Notes under the pieces: model-generated
What the model saw: the letters and a program-made list of their open reading frames with translations, nothing else
What the model was told of the DNA's origin: nothing
Database searches by the model: none
Made by a program: the position numbers and the translations under genes
Part shown: positions 41,745-52,618 of the stretch, piece after piece
Position numbering within the stretch: position 1 is the first letter of the stretch
Layout: every line of letters begins with the position of its first letter
Assembly: GCF_000934765.1 (NCBI RefSeq)
Contig: NZ_JYNN01000010.1
Coordinates: forward strand, 26,048 to 90,047
DNA: 64,000 nt
DNA from: Thiomicrospira microaerophila
Lineage (GTDB): Bacteria > Pseudomonadota > Gammaproteobacteria > Thiomicrospirales > Thiomicrospiraceae
Direction of reading: 5' to 3'

Positions 41745-44327
41745 TTAATCCAGTGTACGCTTAACTTCATAACGCTTAAAGACTTCAATTTGGTCGCCTA
41801 CGCGCACATCATTATAGTCTTTAACGCCGATACCGCACTCCATCCCTTGACGCACATCTTTCACGTCATCTTTAAAGCGACGTAACGATTCAAGTTCACC
41901 TTGGTAAATCACCACGTTGTCACGCAACACGCGAATCGGCTGGCTGCGGGTTACGACACCCTCGATCACCATACAACCGGCAATCAAACCAATTTTCGGT
42001 GCTTTAAATACATCACGTACCTCGGCCACACCCAAGATTTCTTCACGCTCTTCAGCAGACAATTTACCTTCAATCGCGCGTTTAACCTCATCCACGACTT
42101 CATAGATAATGCTGTAATAATAAAGACCGACGCCTTCACGCTCAATCAAACGCTTCGCCGACGTATCGGCACGTACGTTAAAACCAAAAACTAATGCCTC
42201 TGAGGCTATCGCAAGGTTGACATCACTTTCTGTGATCCCACCTACGCCACTGCTGACGACATTCACGCGCACTTCTTCATTGCTTAAATCGGTTAAGGCA
42301 TTCGAGATCGCTTCGATTGAGCCTTGAACATCGGCTTTCAATACGATATTCACGGACTTCATTTCGCCTTCCGCCATCTTGTTGAACATATTGTCCAACT
42401 TCGAGCTTTGCTGACGCGCAATCTTCACTTCTTTAAACTTGCCTTGACGGAATAACGCCACTTCACGGGCTTTACGCTCGTTTTCTACGGTAATCATTTC
42501 ATCACCGGCGGCAGGTACGCCAGATAGGCCAAGAATTTCAACTGGGAATGAAGGTCCAGCGGAATCCACCATCTTGCCTTGCTCATTCACCAATGCACGT
42601 ACACGACCGAACTCCATACCACAAAGCGCAATATCGCCCTTTCTAAGCGTACCCGACTGAACCAATACCGTTGCGACCGGACCGCGGCCTTTATCAAGAC
42701 GTGACTCGATGACAACACCTTTGGCATGGCCTTCGGTTGGCGCATCAAGCTCCAGCATTTCTGCACTTAACAAAATCGCTTCGAGCAGCTGATCAATACC
42801 CATGCCCTTTTTCGCAGACACGGGTACAAACTGAACATCGCCACCCCATTCTTCGGGCACCACTTCTTCGGCGACTAATTCTTGCATGACACGATCAACA
42901 TTCGCGCCTTCTTTGTCCATTTTGTTAATGGCCACTACGATACCAACACCCGCCGCTTTCGCATGCTGAATCGCTTCTTTGGTTTGTGGCATCACACCAT
43001 CATCGGCCGCTACAACAATAACAACAATGTCCGTCACCTTGGCACCACGCGCACGCATCGCCGTAAAGGCTTGGTGACCGGGGGTATCGATAAAGGTGAT
43101 GTCGCCATTCGGTGTTTCTACGTGATAAGCGCCAATATGCTGCGTAATGCCACCCGCCTCACCATCGGCTATTTTGGCTTTACGAATATAATCAAGTAAT
43201 GACGTTTTACCATGGTCAACGTGACCCATGATAGTGACAACAGGCGCACGGTGTACATATTCACCATGATACTCTTGCTGTAGCACCTCTTCTTCTAATG
43301 CATTTTCTTTTAAAAGAATTGGTTTATGCCCTAATTCCTCAACCACTATCGCTGCCGTATCCTGATCTAAAACCTGATTGATGGTCACCATGGTACCCAT
43401 CGTCATCATGTACTTAATCACTTCAGCTACTTTCACAGACATTTTGTCTGCCAATTCGGCCACTTGAATGGTTTCAGGAATCGTTACATCACGCACAACG
43501 GGACCGGCAGGGCGTTGAAAGCCATGCTGGTTGTCAGGTGAGGCATGTTTCGTCCCGAAATGTTTTTTATTTCTACGGCGGCCCGCGGGTGACTGATCAG
43601 ACACAATACGGGTTTTAATGGTTTTTTTCGATTTAGGACGCCCGTCTTCCATTTTGCTTTCTTGCGCCTTCCCCTCTTTACCCTTTTGCCCCTTACCCTT
43701 GTTCTCACCCTTGGGTTGAGGCGCAATCGCTTTATTCACAATTTCTGTTGACTTAGGTTTAAACTCGGTTTTCTTTGGCTTTTCCGCCGAGGCCGGTTTC
43801 GTTGTCGACACATTGGATGATTTAACCTGTTCAGACTCTACAGACTCGGCTTGAGACTTGTCGGCTTCCGGCTTTTGCTTGGCAACAGGCTGTGTTTGAG
43901 TCGTTTGCTGAACTTGCTCGGCTTGGTGTGTTTCTCCCGTCGTTGTTTCTACCGCTTTTGCTTCTGCCTGTGCAACGACTTTGTCGTCAGCCTGGGGTTC
44001 GCTGCTCGGTTTTACAGCCGCAACAGGCTCTTCACGCTTCACATAGGTACGCTTTTTACGGACCTCGACGTTCACGGTACGCTTACCTGAACCGGTTGAA
44101 AGGTTTAACGTCTTCACCTGTTTACGATGCAGTGTCACTTTTTTTGGCTCATCTGACGCATCACCATGCAAGCTTTTTAAGTAGCTCAACAGTGTGCGTT
44201 TTTCGTCCTCACTGATCGTGGCATTTTTGGTCTTTCCCTTTACGCCTGACGCGTCAAGTTGCGCTAATAACTTATCGACAGAAAGGTTGAGTGTTTCTGA
44301 AAACTTTAATATTGATACTTCGGCCAT
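41745..44327 (-). CDS. infB: Translation initiation factor IF-2
   Basis: GTPase of 860 residues that brings fMet-tRNA to the 30S subunit. The N-terminal IF2_N domain is [21 protein letters not shown], then a long Lys/Glu/Gln-rich linker (about 75-260), a second IF2_N domain, and the G domain from about 365 with [16 protein letters not shown] and NKMDKEG. The C-terminal half has the usual domains II, III and IV ending [16 protein letters not shown]. It follows nusA by 24 bp. Confidence 0.97.
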   Translation of the reverse strand: MAEVSILKFSETLNLSVDKLLAQLDASGVKGKTKNATISEDEKRTLLSYLKSLHGDASDEPKKVTLHRKQVKTLNLSTGSGKRTVNVEVRKKRTYVKREEPVAAVKPSSEPQADDKVVAQAEAKAVETTTGETHQAEQVQQTTQTQPVAKQKPEADKSQAESVESEQVKSSNVSTTKPASAEKPKKTEFKPKSTEIVNKAIAPQPKGENKGKGQKGKEGKAQESKMEDGRPKSKKTIKTRIVSDQSPAGRRRNKKHFGTKHASPDNQHGFQRPAGPVVRDVTIPETIQVAELADKMSVKVAEVIKYMMTMGTMVTINQVLDQDTAAIVVEELGHKPILLKENALEEEVLQQEYHGEYVHRAPVVTIMGHVDHGKTSLLDYIRKAKIADGEAGGITQHIGAYHVETPNGDITFIDTPGHQAFTAMRARGAKVTDIVVIVVAADDGVMPQTKEAIQHAKAAGVGIVVAINKMDKEGANVDRVMQELVAEEVVPEEWGGDVQFVPVSAKKGMGIDQLLEAILLSAEMLELDAPTEGHAKGVVIESRLDKGRGPVATVLVQSGTLRKGDIALCGMEFGRVRALVNEQGKMVDSAGPSFPVEILGLSGVPAAGDEMITVENERKAREVALFRQGKFKEVKIARQQSSKLDNMFNKMAEGEMKSVNIVLKADVQGSIEAISNALTDLSNEEVRVNVVSSGVGGITESDVNLAIASEALVFGFNVRADTSAKRLIEREGVGLYYYSIIYEVVDEVKRAIEGKLSAEEREEILGVAEVRDVFKAPKIGLIAGCMVIEGVVTRSQPIRVLRDNVVIYQGELESLRRFKDDVKDVRQGMECGIGVKDYNDVRVGDQIEVFKRYEVKRTLD

Positions 44328-44351
44328 AATTCTTGCCTCTCCCTTTTTCTG

Positions 44352-45839
44352 TTATTCAAACCATGGTGCGCGCGCTTTCATAATCAGCTCCGCGGCCGCT
44401 TGCTCAGACATTGCTATAATTTCAAGCAACTCATCTGTACCTAACTCAGCCAGATCTTCTTGCGTCACGACACCATTTTCAGCTAGTTTTTTAGCCATTT
44501 CTTCATTCATACCGTCGAGTGCTAACAAATCCGCAGCCGGTTCGGCAAGCACCGTTTTTTCTTCGTTTACAATCGCTTGTGTGAGTAGCGCATCCTTGGC
44601 ACGATGTTTAAGTTGCTCAACCAAATCCTCGTCAAACCCCTCTATTTCAAGCATTTCGGTGGTCGGTACATAAGCCACCTCCTCAATCGAAGTAAAGCCC
44701 TCATCGACTAAAATTTGCGCCAAATCCTCATCCACCTCTAACAAAGTTGTAAACTTCTCTAACTGTTTAGTGGCTTCGGTATTATGCTTTTCTTCCATCG
44801 CTGTTTTAGTCATGACGTTTAGCTCCCAGCCTGTTAGCTCGGAAGCCAAACGGATATTTTGTCCGCCCTTGCCAATCGCCATCGATAACTGTTCATCTTC
44901 AACCGCCAAGTCCATCTCGTGACGATCTTCATCAACCATGATCGAGGTGATTTCAGCCGGCGCCATCGCATTGATTACAAACTGAGCATCATTCGCATCC
45001 CATTGAATAATATCAATACGCTCACCGTTTAACTCATTCGTCACGGCTTGAACACGACCACCTCGCATACCGACACAAGCACCGATAGGGTCAAGACGTG
45101 GATCATTAGCGCGCACCGCTATTTTTGCCCGAAAACCAACGTCACGCGCGGCCGCCATAATATCAATTAAATCATCACCAATTTCAGGCACTTCGATCTT
45201 AAACAACTCCATCAGCATTTCTTTACAAGCACGCGACATAAACAACTGCGCACCACGAGGACGGAAGGTCACTTCTTTCAAATAAGCACGAACACGATCA
45301 CCAATACGGAAATTTTCACGTCCAACCAGCTCAGAACGAGGAATCAACGCATCTACGTTATCCCCCATATCTAAAATCACATCACCACGGTCAATACGCT
45401 TGACTTGACCGGTCAACACGTCACCTACGCGCGTAGAATATTCTTCAACCACTTTTTTACGCTCGGCTTCGCGCACTTTCTGAATAATAATTTGCTTGGC
45501 GGTTTGCGCCCCTATGCGACCAAACTCAATCGATTCGATTTCTTCTTCGATATACATATCGGGATAGGCATTCGGATCTTCATCGACCGCGTCCATCATA
45601 CGAATATACAAACCGGGTTCACCCTCAATGGCTACATCATCCTCAATCACCAACCAACGACGATACGTGGTGTAATTGCCTGTACGACGATCTATTTCAA
45701 CACGTGCATCTATTTTATCGTCATTACTTTTAATTGTTGCCATCGCCAAAGCGGTTTCAATCGCCTCAAAAATTACTTCTTCGTCTACGCCTTTTTCATT
45801 GGACATTATCTCAACAACGGACAGTACTTCTTTACTCAT
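44352..45839 (-). CDS. nusA: Transcription termination/antitermination factor NusA
   Basis: RNA-polymerase-binding factor of 495 residues. The N-terminal domain is followed by S1 (GDVLTGQVKRIDRGDVILDMG, near 135), two KH domains (VGMRGGRVQAVTNEL and MAIGKGGQNIRLASEL), and two acidic C-terminal repeats (FTSIEEVAYVPTTEMLEIEGF and the final one). The repeats are the gammaproteobacterial form that binds the RNAP alpha subunit. It lies between rimP and infB. Confidence 0.97.
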   Translation of the reverse strand: MSKEVLSVVEIMSNEKGVDEEVIFEAIETALAMATIKSNDDKIDARVEIDRRTGNYTTYRRWLVIEDDVAIEGEPGLYIRMMDAVDEDPNAYPDMYIEEEIESIEFGRIGAQTAKQIIIQKVREAERKKVVEEYSTRVGDVLTGQVKRIDRGDVILDMGDNVDALIPRSELVGRENFRIGDRVRAYLKEVTFRPRGAQLFMSRACKEMLMELFKIEVPEIGDDLIDIMAAARDVGFRAKIAVRANDPRLDPIGACVGMRGGRVQAVTNELNGERIDIIQWDANDAQFVINAMAPAEITSIMVDEDRHEMDLAVEDEQLSMAIGKGGQNIRLASELTGWELNVMTKTAMEEKHNTEATKQLEKFTTLLEVDEDLAQILVDEGFTSIEEVAYVPTTEMLEIEGFDEDLVEQLKHRAKDALLTQAIVNEEKTVLAEPAADLLALDGMNEEMAKKLAENGVVTQEDLAELGTDELLEIIAMSEQAAAELIMKARAPWFE

Positions 45840-45853
45840 GATTTATGACCACC

Positions 45854-46309
45854 TTAGAGTTCTACAACTAAATTTGCTTTATCGATATTAGAAAAGGGAA
45901 TCTCGTAGCTTTCGCGATCCACCTCTACCACAATGTGCTCTGGATGCAACTCAACCAGCTCACCTTTAAACTTTCTACGCCCTAAAATAGGAGAACGTGC
46001 GCGGATATTCACCCGTTTTCCGACATAATCTTCGTAGTGCGCGGGCTTAAACAAAGGACGCTCCATACCTGGCGAGGAAACTTCCAACATATAAGCAGAA
46101 GAAATAGGGTCTTCAACATCCATAATGGCGCTCACTTGACGACTCACTTTCGCACAATCATCCACCGTCACCCCAACCTGGGGGCGATCAATGTAAATGC
46201 GCAAGGTTGAATCCTTGCCAGCGGCGATATATTCACACCCCCATAACACCATTCCTAACGCTTCTACAGCAGGTGCTACTAAGCCTTCAATTTTTTGCTC
46301 TAGCGTCAC
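45854..46309 (-). CDS. rimP: Ribosome maturation factor RimP
   Basis: A 151-residue 30S maturation factor. Conserved: LRIYIDRPQVGVTVDDCAKVSRQVSAIMDVEDPI and LEVSSPGMERPLF. The start is taken as GTG 46309 (protein VTLEQKIEGLV) because GAGGGG lies 8 nt upstream and other RimPs begin with this sequence. An upstream ATG at 46351 would lie inside a terminator hairpin. It is the first gene of rimP-nusA-infB. Confidence 0.93.
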   Translation of the reverse strand: MTLEQKIEGLVAPAVEALGMVLWGCEYIAAGKDSTLRIYIDRPQVGVTVDDCAKVSRQVSAIMDVEDPISSAYMLEVSSPGMERPLFKPAHYEDYVGKRVNIRARSPILGRRKFKGELVELHPEHIVVEVDRESYEIPFSNIDKANLVVEL

Positions 46310-46353
46310 TTTATTTGCCCCTCGACACGAATATCTTTGAAAAACCAACAAAA

Positions 46354-46373
46354 AACCCCGTAAAAACGGGGTT
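46354..46373 (-). terminator. Second terminator after tRNA-Ser
   Basis: AACCCCG-TTTTT-ACGGGGTT on the minus strand followed by TTTTTTG. It lies 45 bp before the rimP start, so the rimP promoter should be between this hairpin and the gene, or read-through is used. Confidence 0.8.
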
Positions 46374-46426
46374 CTCTAAAATAGAAAAACGAATGATTTC
46401 GCTTTTCCAAACTATATATGAGAAAA

Positions 46427-46444
46427 AACCCGCATAAGCGGGTT
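46427..46444 (-). terminator. Terminator of tRNA-Ser
   Basis: AACCCGC-TTAT-GCGGGTT on the minus strand followed by a T-run, starting 12 bp after the tRNA 3' end. Confidence 0.85.
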
Positions 46445-46455
46445 TTTGTCGAATA

Positions 46456-46546
46456 TGGCGGTGGACTAGGGATTCGAACCCCAGGTAGGCTACAAACCTA
46501 CAACGGTTTTCAAGACCGCCGCCTTAAACCGCTCAGCCAGTCCACC
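46456..46546 (-). tRNA. tRNA-Ser (anticodon UGA)
   Basis: A 91-nt class II tRNA with CCA encoded. The acceptor stem pairs GGTGGAC with GTCCACC, the discriminator is G, the anticodon TGA is at 46510-46512, and a long variable arm and the GTTCGAATC T-loop are present. It lies between serS, the synthetase that charges it, and rimP. Confidence 0.97.
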
Positions 46547-46621
46547 AAAATTTGATGTTGCGTATTATAGTGGTTTGGACCGACTTTGCAAGCCTGTTTT
46601 GCATTTTTATTTAAAGAATAT

Positions 46622-47932
<1,311 letters not shown>

Positions 47933-47945
47933 TTAACCGGCCTAT

Positions 47946-47999
47946 TTTATAAAGTTCACGCACGATCATCACGCAAATTTATAAAACATCCGAGTTAAT
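47946..47999. repeat. Shortened copy of the 186-bp inverted-repeat element
   Basis: TATAAAGTTCACGC is joined directly to CGATCATCACGCAAATTTAT and CATCCGAGTTAA. These parts are about 130 bp apart in the element at 35559-35744, so this looks like a deletion derivative. Confidence 0.5.
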
Positions 48000-48085
48000 T
48001 ATTTTAGTAAATGGTTAAGCGCCTATTTTAAAGCCCTCGCCGCTAAGCGCCAAAGATTATTTCCACTTAAAGTAAAATCCTGTAC

Positions 48086-50095
48086 TCAGCAGACAGGACC
48101 TAGGAGCCTGTCGGACTTGAATGGCAATTCAATCGAAATCAATGCACCTTTTGAATGCTTCTTTTCGACACCCATTAAATTGTAATAAACTTCATCACCC
48201 ACTTGAGAATGTATAATGAGCTTTCCACCATGGTTTTTTACAATGTCCTGTGCAAGCGTAAGCCCCATACCCATGCCTTGGGTATTCGCTACATTTTCTC
48301 CGCGCTGAAATAATTTAGGTTCCAGCGTAGCGCGCGTAAAACCCACACCAAAATCCTTAACTCTAAAACACACCACGCCCGCTTGAATATTAACAGAGAA
48401 AAATACCTTGGAACTAGGCGAAGAATATTTGAATGCATTTTGCAAAACCAAACCTATCGCCAATACCAGTGACCCCATATCACCTTCAAACTGAATCGCC
48501 TGCCAATTCGGCTGAATGGGTGCTATCCATATTAAACGCTTTGTCTCCTCGGTATCACCCCATTCGTCATGCAAGGCCAACCAAACCTCTTCAAGCGTAA
48601 AACACTGGAAAACACCCTTTTGCAAATAGCGTTCCTTGTCAAGACAAACACTGATAAGACGACGCATTTTGTCCAGGACCTGTTGTTGTTTAGCATAAAT
48701 GGGGGCCAGATGTTTTGAATCTGTCGTTAATTCATCTTGTAAATTTCTTAACCCAATATCCAATATCGCAATCGGTGTCATCAACTCATGCGACAATAAA
48801 TTCATAAAGGTGCGTCGATAATCCAACTCCTCACTCACGTAATCCATTTTTGCTTTATATTTTACTAAACGCGCCTTTTGATCATAAAAACGATAAACAA
48901 GAAGAAAAAACACCAGCACAACCTGTAAAACAAGGGTCAGTGTTAAAACATTTTCGGTAAAAAACGTGGTTGAAAGATAACCGTGTAAATTGGCTAACCT
49001 GATAAAAATAGCAACAAATAGCAAACCAAAAACAAGGAGGTACTGCAGGGCAACAGGCTCTTTATTCCGAAGTAAAACAGACAAGATAATAAACAAAATC
49101 AGAAACATAGCGATAAAAAACTGTGTTAGCTGCAAAGAAAACTGATAATTTTGCTGAAATACCCCAAATAAAACGATAACAAAAACACCCCACACAACCA
49201 TAAAGACCGTTCTAAAGATAAACCTATAATGCTTATCGATTTTTATTAGGCTGTTTGTCAAAAAAAACAGACTCAACAAACCCAGTGCATGTGCAAGAAC
49301 AACCACGGGATCGGCCCAACCTATCGGCAAAAACAAGTTCAACCACCCATGAATAAACATAATGATTAGACTAATCGCACCGACAAATCCAATAAAATAA
49401 ACAATTGACCATGCGCGCAATACAAACATGGCAGCCAAAGCAAATAGCAAGCTCAATAAAAGCAAGGCCGCAATAAAAGCGGACACGTAAATAACCCTTT
49501 GCTCATCACGCTCATACTGCTGTCGACTGACAAGATCAACACTTAGATTCAAGGCATTCTGCGATTGAATTCGCAAAAAAATAACATGGCTCTCATCCAA
49601 TGACGATGACAAAGGAATAACAGGTAAACGTTGAGGGCCCAATAATGGATGTGACGGCCTCTGATCACCCAGTGACCAATGCGTCCAAGCCTCCGTTTTC
49701 TTGGAGCTCGGTGTAAATACATCTAAATAATCATGGTAGGGCTGATTAACTTTAAGCACCCAGTCTTCGGCATCAATTTGACCAAACATACAGGCTTGGG
49801 TTGCTAAGGGTAAATCGAATTTTAACCAAACCGCTGCGTCTGAAAACCCTAAGGCTAAACCGCCTGTTAGCTTCGTAAATACACGATTTTTGACCTGATC
49901 TACAGTTAAACTCGCCGTTGGATCAATAAAATAACGGGTGTTTTGTGTTAAAATTTTCTGGTGCTGACAGTTATCTACGCTGGCGATGGCTACCTGAGCA
50001 TGCAGCGCGCACACAAGGCTCACAATCAACCCAATAAAAATGCATCTAACAGCGACTTTTAGATCAAAAACAGAGTAATTAAAAAACAACATCAT
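48086..50095 (-). CDS. 7TMR-DISM-type sensor histidine kinase
   Basis: Membrane kinase of 669 residues. A signal-like segment is followed by a periplasmic domain (about 35-190: FSDAAVWLKFDLP, typical of 7TMR-DISM_extracellular 2), seven hydrophobic segments (about 200-400), then the H-box LLSHELMTPIAILDIGL with the phospho-His near 434, N-box QNAFKYSS, and G-boxes VKDFGVGFT and GMGLTLAQDIV. The start ATG 50095 directly abuts the divergent response-regulator start; the frame is open 11 codons further but into that gene. The last residues SDRLLGPVC are encoded by a MITE end (48100-48117). Confidence 0.88.
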   Translation of the reverse strand: MMLFFNYSVFDLKVAVRCIFIGLIVSLVCALHAQVAIASVDNCQHQKILTQNTRYFIDPTASLTVDQVKNRVFTKLTGGLALGFSDAAVWLKFDLPLATQACMFGQIDAEDWVLKVNQPYHDYLDVFTPSSKKTEAWTHWSLGDQRPSHPLLGPQRLPVIPLSSSLDESHVIFLRIQSQNALNLSVDLVSRQQYERDEQRVIYVSAFIAALLLLSLLFALAAMFVLRAWSIVYFIGFVGAISLIIMFIHGWLNLFLPIGWADPVVVLAHALGLLSLFFLTNSLIKIDKHYRFIFRTVFMVVWGVFVIVLFGVFQQNYQFSLQLTQFFIAMFLILFIILSVLLRNKEPVALQYLLVFGLLFVAIFIRLANLHGYLSTTFFTENVLTLTLVLQVVLVFFLLVYRFYDQKARLVKYKAKMDYVSEELDYRRTFMNLLSHELMTPIAILDIGLRNLQDELTTDSKHLAPIYAKQQQVLDKMRRLISVCLDKERYLQKGVFQCFTLEEVWLALHDEWGDTEETKRLIWIAPIQPNWQAIQFEGDMGSLVLAIGLVLQNAFKYSSPSSKVFFSVNIQAGVVCFRVKDFGVGFTRATLEPKLFQRGENVANTQGMGMGLTLAQDIVKNHGGKLIIHSQVGDEVYYNLMGVEKKHSKGALISIELPFKSDRLLGPVC
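48100..48117. repeat. Solitary MITE end inside the kinase 3' end
   Basis: CTAGGAGCCTGTCGGACT matches the first 18 bases of the element at 32286. No second end is visible nearby. Confidence 0.65.
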
Positions 50096-50788
50096 ATGAA
50101 CTCCAAAGCACCTACTCGACCCGCACAACTTCAGATTCTTCTGGTTGAAGATGAAACGCTACTTGCGGAACAGCTTAGCCATTTTTTAACCAAACGTGGG
50201 TTTTTAGTGTCCATAACGCGGTGTATTAATGAAACACGAGACCGGCTAAAAACCCAATCATTTGACCTACTTCTGCTTGATCGTCTGCTTCCCGATGGTG
50301 ATAGTTTAGCCAGCCTAGATGAATTCAAACAATTTCACCCGGGTGTCATTATTATTTTAAGCGCCTTAGGACTCAGACAAAACCGCATTGAGGGCTACCA
50401 TGCCGGTGCGGATATTTACCTGAGCAAACCTGTCGACCTTGATGAACTTTTAGCTATTTTAGACAGCGTTAGTCAAAGAATAACACAAACCGATATCGCA
50501 CACAGATACTGGACCATACACCATCATGAACTACGCTCCCCACAAGGTGTACATATACCACTTTCCAGCAGAGAAGCTTTAATTATTCAACAACTGATTG
50601 ACAATGCACCCAACCCGGTCAAAAAAGCACACATCGTGGAGTCCATCGGCGCCGACTATAACACCTATGATACGCGCTCGCTCGACACCACACTTTACCG
50701 CATTCGCAATAAAATTAAACAGGCAACATCTGAATCCGTTCCCATTTTAACCTATCATGGGGTGGGCTATGGCTGGAAAGAATCATAG
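50096..50788 (+). CDS. OmpR/PhoB-family response regulator
   Basis: A 230-residue two-component regulator. The receiver (about 13-125) has acidic residues in LLVEDE (18-20), the phospho-acceptor D62 in LLLLDRLLPDGD, S89, and K111 in YLSKPVDLDE. The C-terminal winged helix (about 140-228) ends RNKIKQATSESVPILTYHGVGYGW, the usual wing. It is divergent from the kinase gene with no bases between start codons; the two almost certainly form a pair. Target genes are unknown. Confidence 0.9.
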   Translation: MNSKAPTRPAQLQILLVEDETLLAEQLSHFLTKRGFLVSITRCINETRDRLKTQSFDLLLLDRLLPDGDSLASLDEFKQFHPGVIIILSALGLRQNRIEGYHAGADIYLSKPVDLDELLAILDSVSQRITQTDIAHRYWTIHHHELRSPQGVHIPLSSREALIIQQLIDNAPNPVKKAHIVESIGADYNTYDTRSLDTTLYRIRNKIKQATSESVPILTYHGVGYGWKES

Positions 50789-50861
50789 CATTTTTTGAGT
50801 TTAAAAAAAGCAAGGCTTACATGTTTAGACACATCACAACAAACCCATTTAAGCACCCCAG

Positions 50862-52211
50862 ATGCTAAAAAAAACCGGGATGACTATTATCATCTGGCTA
50901 TTCAATGTCACTGCCTTCGCTAACCAACACATTGTGCTAGATTTAAATCCAGAAGAGCGCGCGTTTATCGTGCAAAACCCTATTATTTCAATGTGTGTTG
51001 ACCCAGACTGGAAACCCTTTGAATACCTTGATCAAGCAGGTCAACACCAAGGCATTGGGGCGGACTTAATTCGCTTAGTTGCCCAGCGCGTTGGCTTACA
51101 GCTGCAACCGATGCAGCTAACAAGTTGGCCAGAAAGTGTGGCCGCGTCCAAGGCTAACGCGTGTCAAGTTCTCAGCTTCATCAACCAAACGCCAGCTCGA
51201 GATAACTGGCTCATCTTTACGGATCCATTACTCCATGATCCAAATGTCATTATTACCCGCCAAGATCAACTCTTTATTCCCAGCCTCAGCACGTTACGCA
51301 ATAAAACGCTTGTCTTACCCAGAGGCACCTCTATCGAAGAGCGCATTAGGCGTGATTTTCCGCATATCGCGATTGCACTGGTAGACACTGAGCAACAAAG
51401 TTTTGCCATGGTCAATGATGGTCGCGCCGACCTTACACTTCGCTCACTCTCCGTAGCGGCGTATACTATTCGCAAATACGGGTATTTCAACTTAAAAGTA
51501 TCAGGCCAAGTACCCGAATACACCAACCAACTTCGAATCGGCGTTACGAAAGACAATCCGATACTGCGCGATATTTTAAATAAAGGCATCGCGACAATAA
51601 CGGACCAAGAACGTGCGTTTATTACCAACCAACATATTCATATTCATGTTGAAACAGCACGTGATTATCGAATGACCTGGAAAGTTATTATTGCAAGCCT
51701 AATCATTTTACTGATCTCTTTATTCTGGATTTACTGGCTTATCAAACTAAATCGTAAATTAATCAAAATAGCGATGAAGGACCCTTTAACCGGTTTACTA
51801 AACCAAGAAGGCATTCAACGCCAAATAGATCAAGAAATTGAACGCACTCAGTACACCCGGGAAACCTTTGGCATTATCTTAATAGAGGTTGCCGATATCG
51901 ATAAAAAAAATTTACTCGCTATAAAAAACATCCTAATCAACTACACGCAAAAAATTGATTTTGTGGCTAGATGGAGTACGGAAGAATTCATGATTCTCTG
52001 CCCATGTATTAACGCACCAAAACTAAAAGATCAGGCCGATATGCTTTACTGCGAAATCAAAAACATCAATCTCGCCGATACATTTTCGTTTTATATGGGG
52101 GCGACATGCTATAACAACCAAGAGTCACAAGAAACATTAATAAGCAGAGCGCAACAAGCCGTTTATCTATCGAATGAATCGGCGGCTACAGGCCCCTCTT
52201 TTATCCCATAA
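50862..52211 (+). CDS. Periplasmic solute-sensor protein with degenerate GGDEF domain
   Basis: A 449-residue membrane protein. The signal peptide is about 1-20. A type-3 solute-binding (SBP_bac_3) domain spans about 25-265 (ISMCVDPDWKPFEYLDQAGQ, GIGADLIRLVAQRVG). A membrane helix is at about 275-300 (IIASLIILLISLFWIYWLI), and then DPLTGLLN starts a GGDEF domain. The active-site loop reads RWSTEEF where RxGGDEF is expected, so diguanylate cyclase activity is doubtful and a scaffold or c-di-GMP/GTP-sensing role is more likely. It follows the response regulator by 73 bp. Confidence 0.85.
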   Translation: MLKKTGMTIIIWLFNVTAFANQHIVLDLNPEERAFIVQNPIISMCVDPDWKPFEYLDQAGQHQGIGADLIRLVAQRVGLQLQPMQLTSWPESVAASKANACQVLSFINQTPARDNWLIFTDPLLHDPNVIITRQDQLFIPSLSTLRNKTLVLPRGTSIEERIRRDFPHIAIALVDTEQQSFAMVNDGRADLTLRSLSVAAYTIRKYGYFNLKVSGQVPEYTNQLRIGVTKDNPILRDILNKGIATITDQERAFITNQHIHIHVETARDYRMTWKVIIASLIILLISLFWIYWLIKLNRKLIKIAMKDPLTGLLNQEGIQRQIDQEIERTQYTRETFGIILIEVADIDKKNLLAIKNILINYTQKIDFVARWSTEEFMILCPCINAPKLKDQADMLYCEIKNINLADTFSFYMGATCYNNQESQETLISRAQQAVYLSNESAATGPSFIP

Positions 52212-52234
52212 TTGATAGGTTGTCTAAAAAAAAT

Positions 52235-52618
52235 CTACTCAACCAAAAGCTGTTTGCCAAGCCATAGTCCGAGCCCGACGGCGGCGATACAGGCGAGCAC
52301 GCTGGCGAGGATATTGGCGAGGGCCTTGCCTATTTCACCCGTTTGGATGTATTGCAGGCTTTCAAATGAGAAGGTTGAAAAGGTGGTGAACGAGCCTAAA
52401 AAGCCGACAATCAGCAGTGCGCGCCATTCAGCGGATACCGCAAACTTGTTGATCAATAAAATAGTCAGCAAGCCGATTAGAAACGAGCCAATCACATTCA
52501 CCGCGAGCGTGCCCCATGCAAAATCCCGCCCTAACCAGAGATAGGTTTGATGCGATAAGGCAAATCGCGCCACCGCGCCCAACGCACCGCCAACCGCAAT
52601 CGCCAACCAAAACATCAT
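52235..52618 (-). CDS. crcB: Fluoride channel Fluc/CrcB
   Basis: A 127-residue four-helix membrane protein that exports fluoride as an antiparallel dimer. Conserved: GGALGAVARFALS (Arg), GTLAVNVIGSFLIG (Asn), and GFLGSFTTFSTFSFE (Phe-box and sodium site). No fluoride riboswitch was seen upstream; it is coupled to rarA by an ATGA-type overlap of 4 bp. Confidence 0.93.
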   Translation of the reverse strand: MMFWLAIAVGGALGAVARFALSHQTYLWLGRDFAWGTLAVNVIGSFLIGLLTILLINKFAVSAEWRALLIVGFLGSFTTFSTFSFESLQYIQTGEIGKALANILASVLACIAAVGLGLWLGKQLLVE

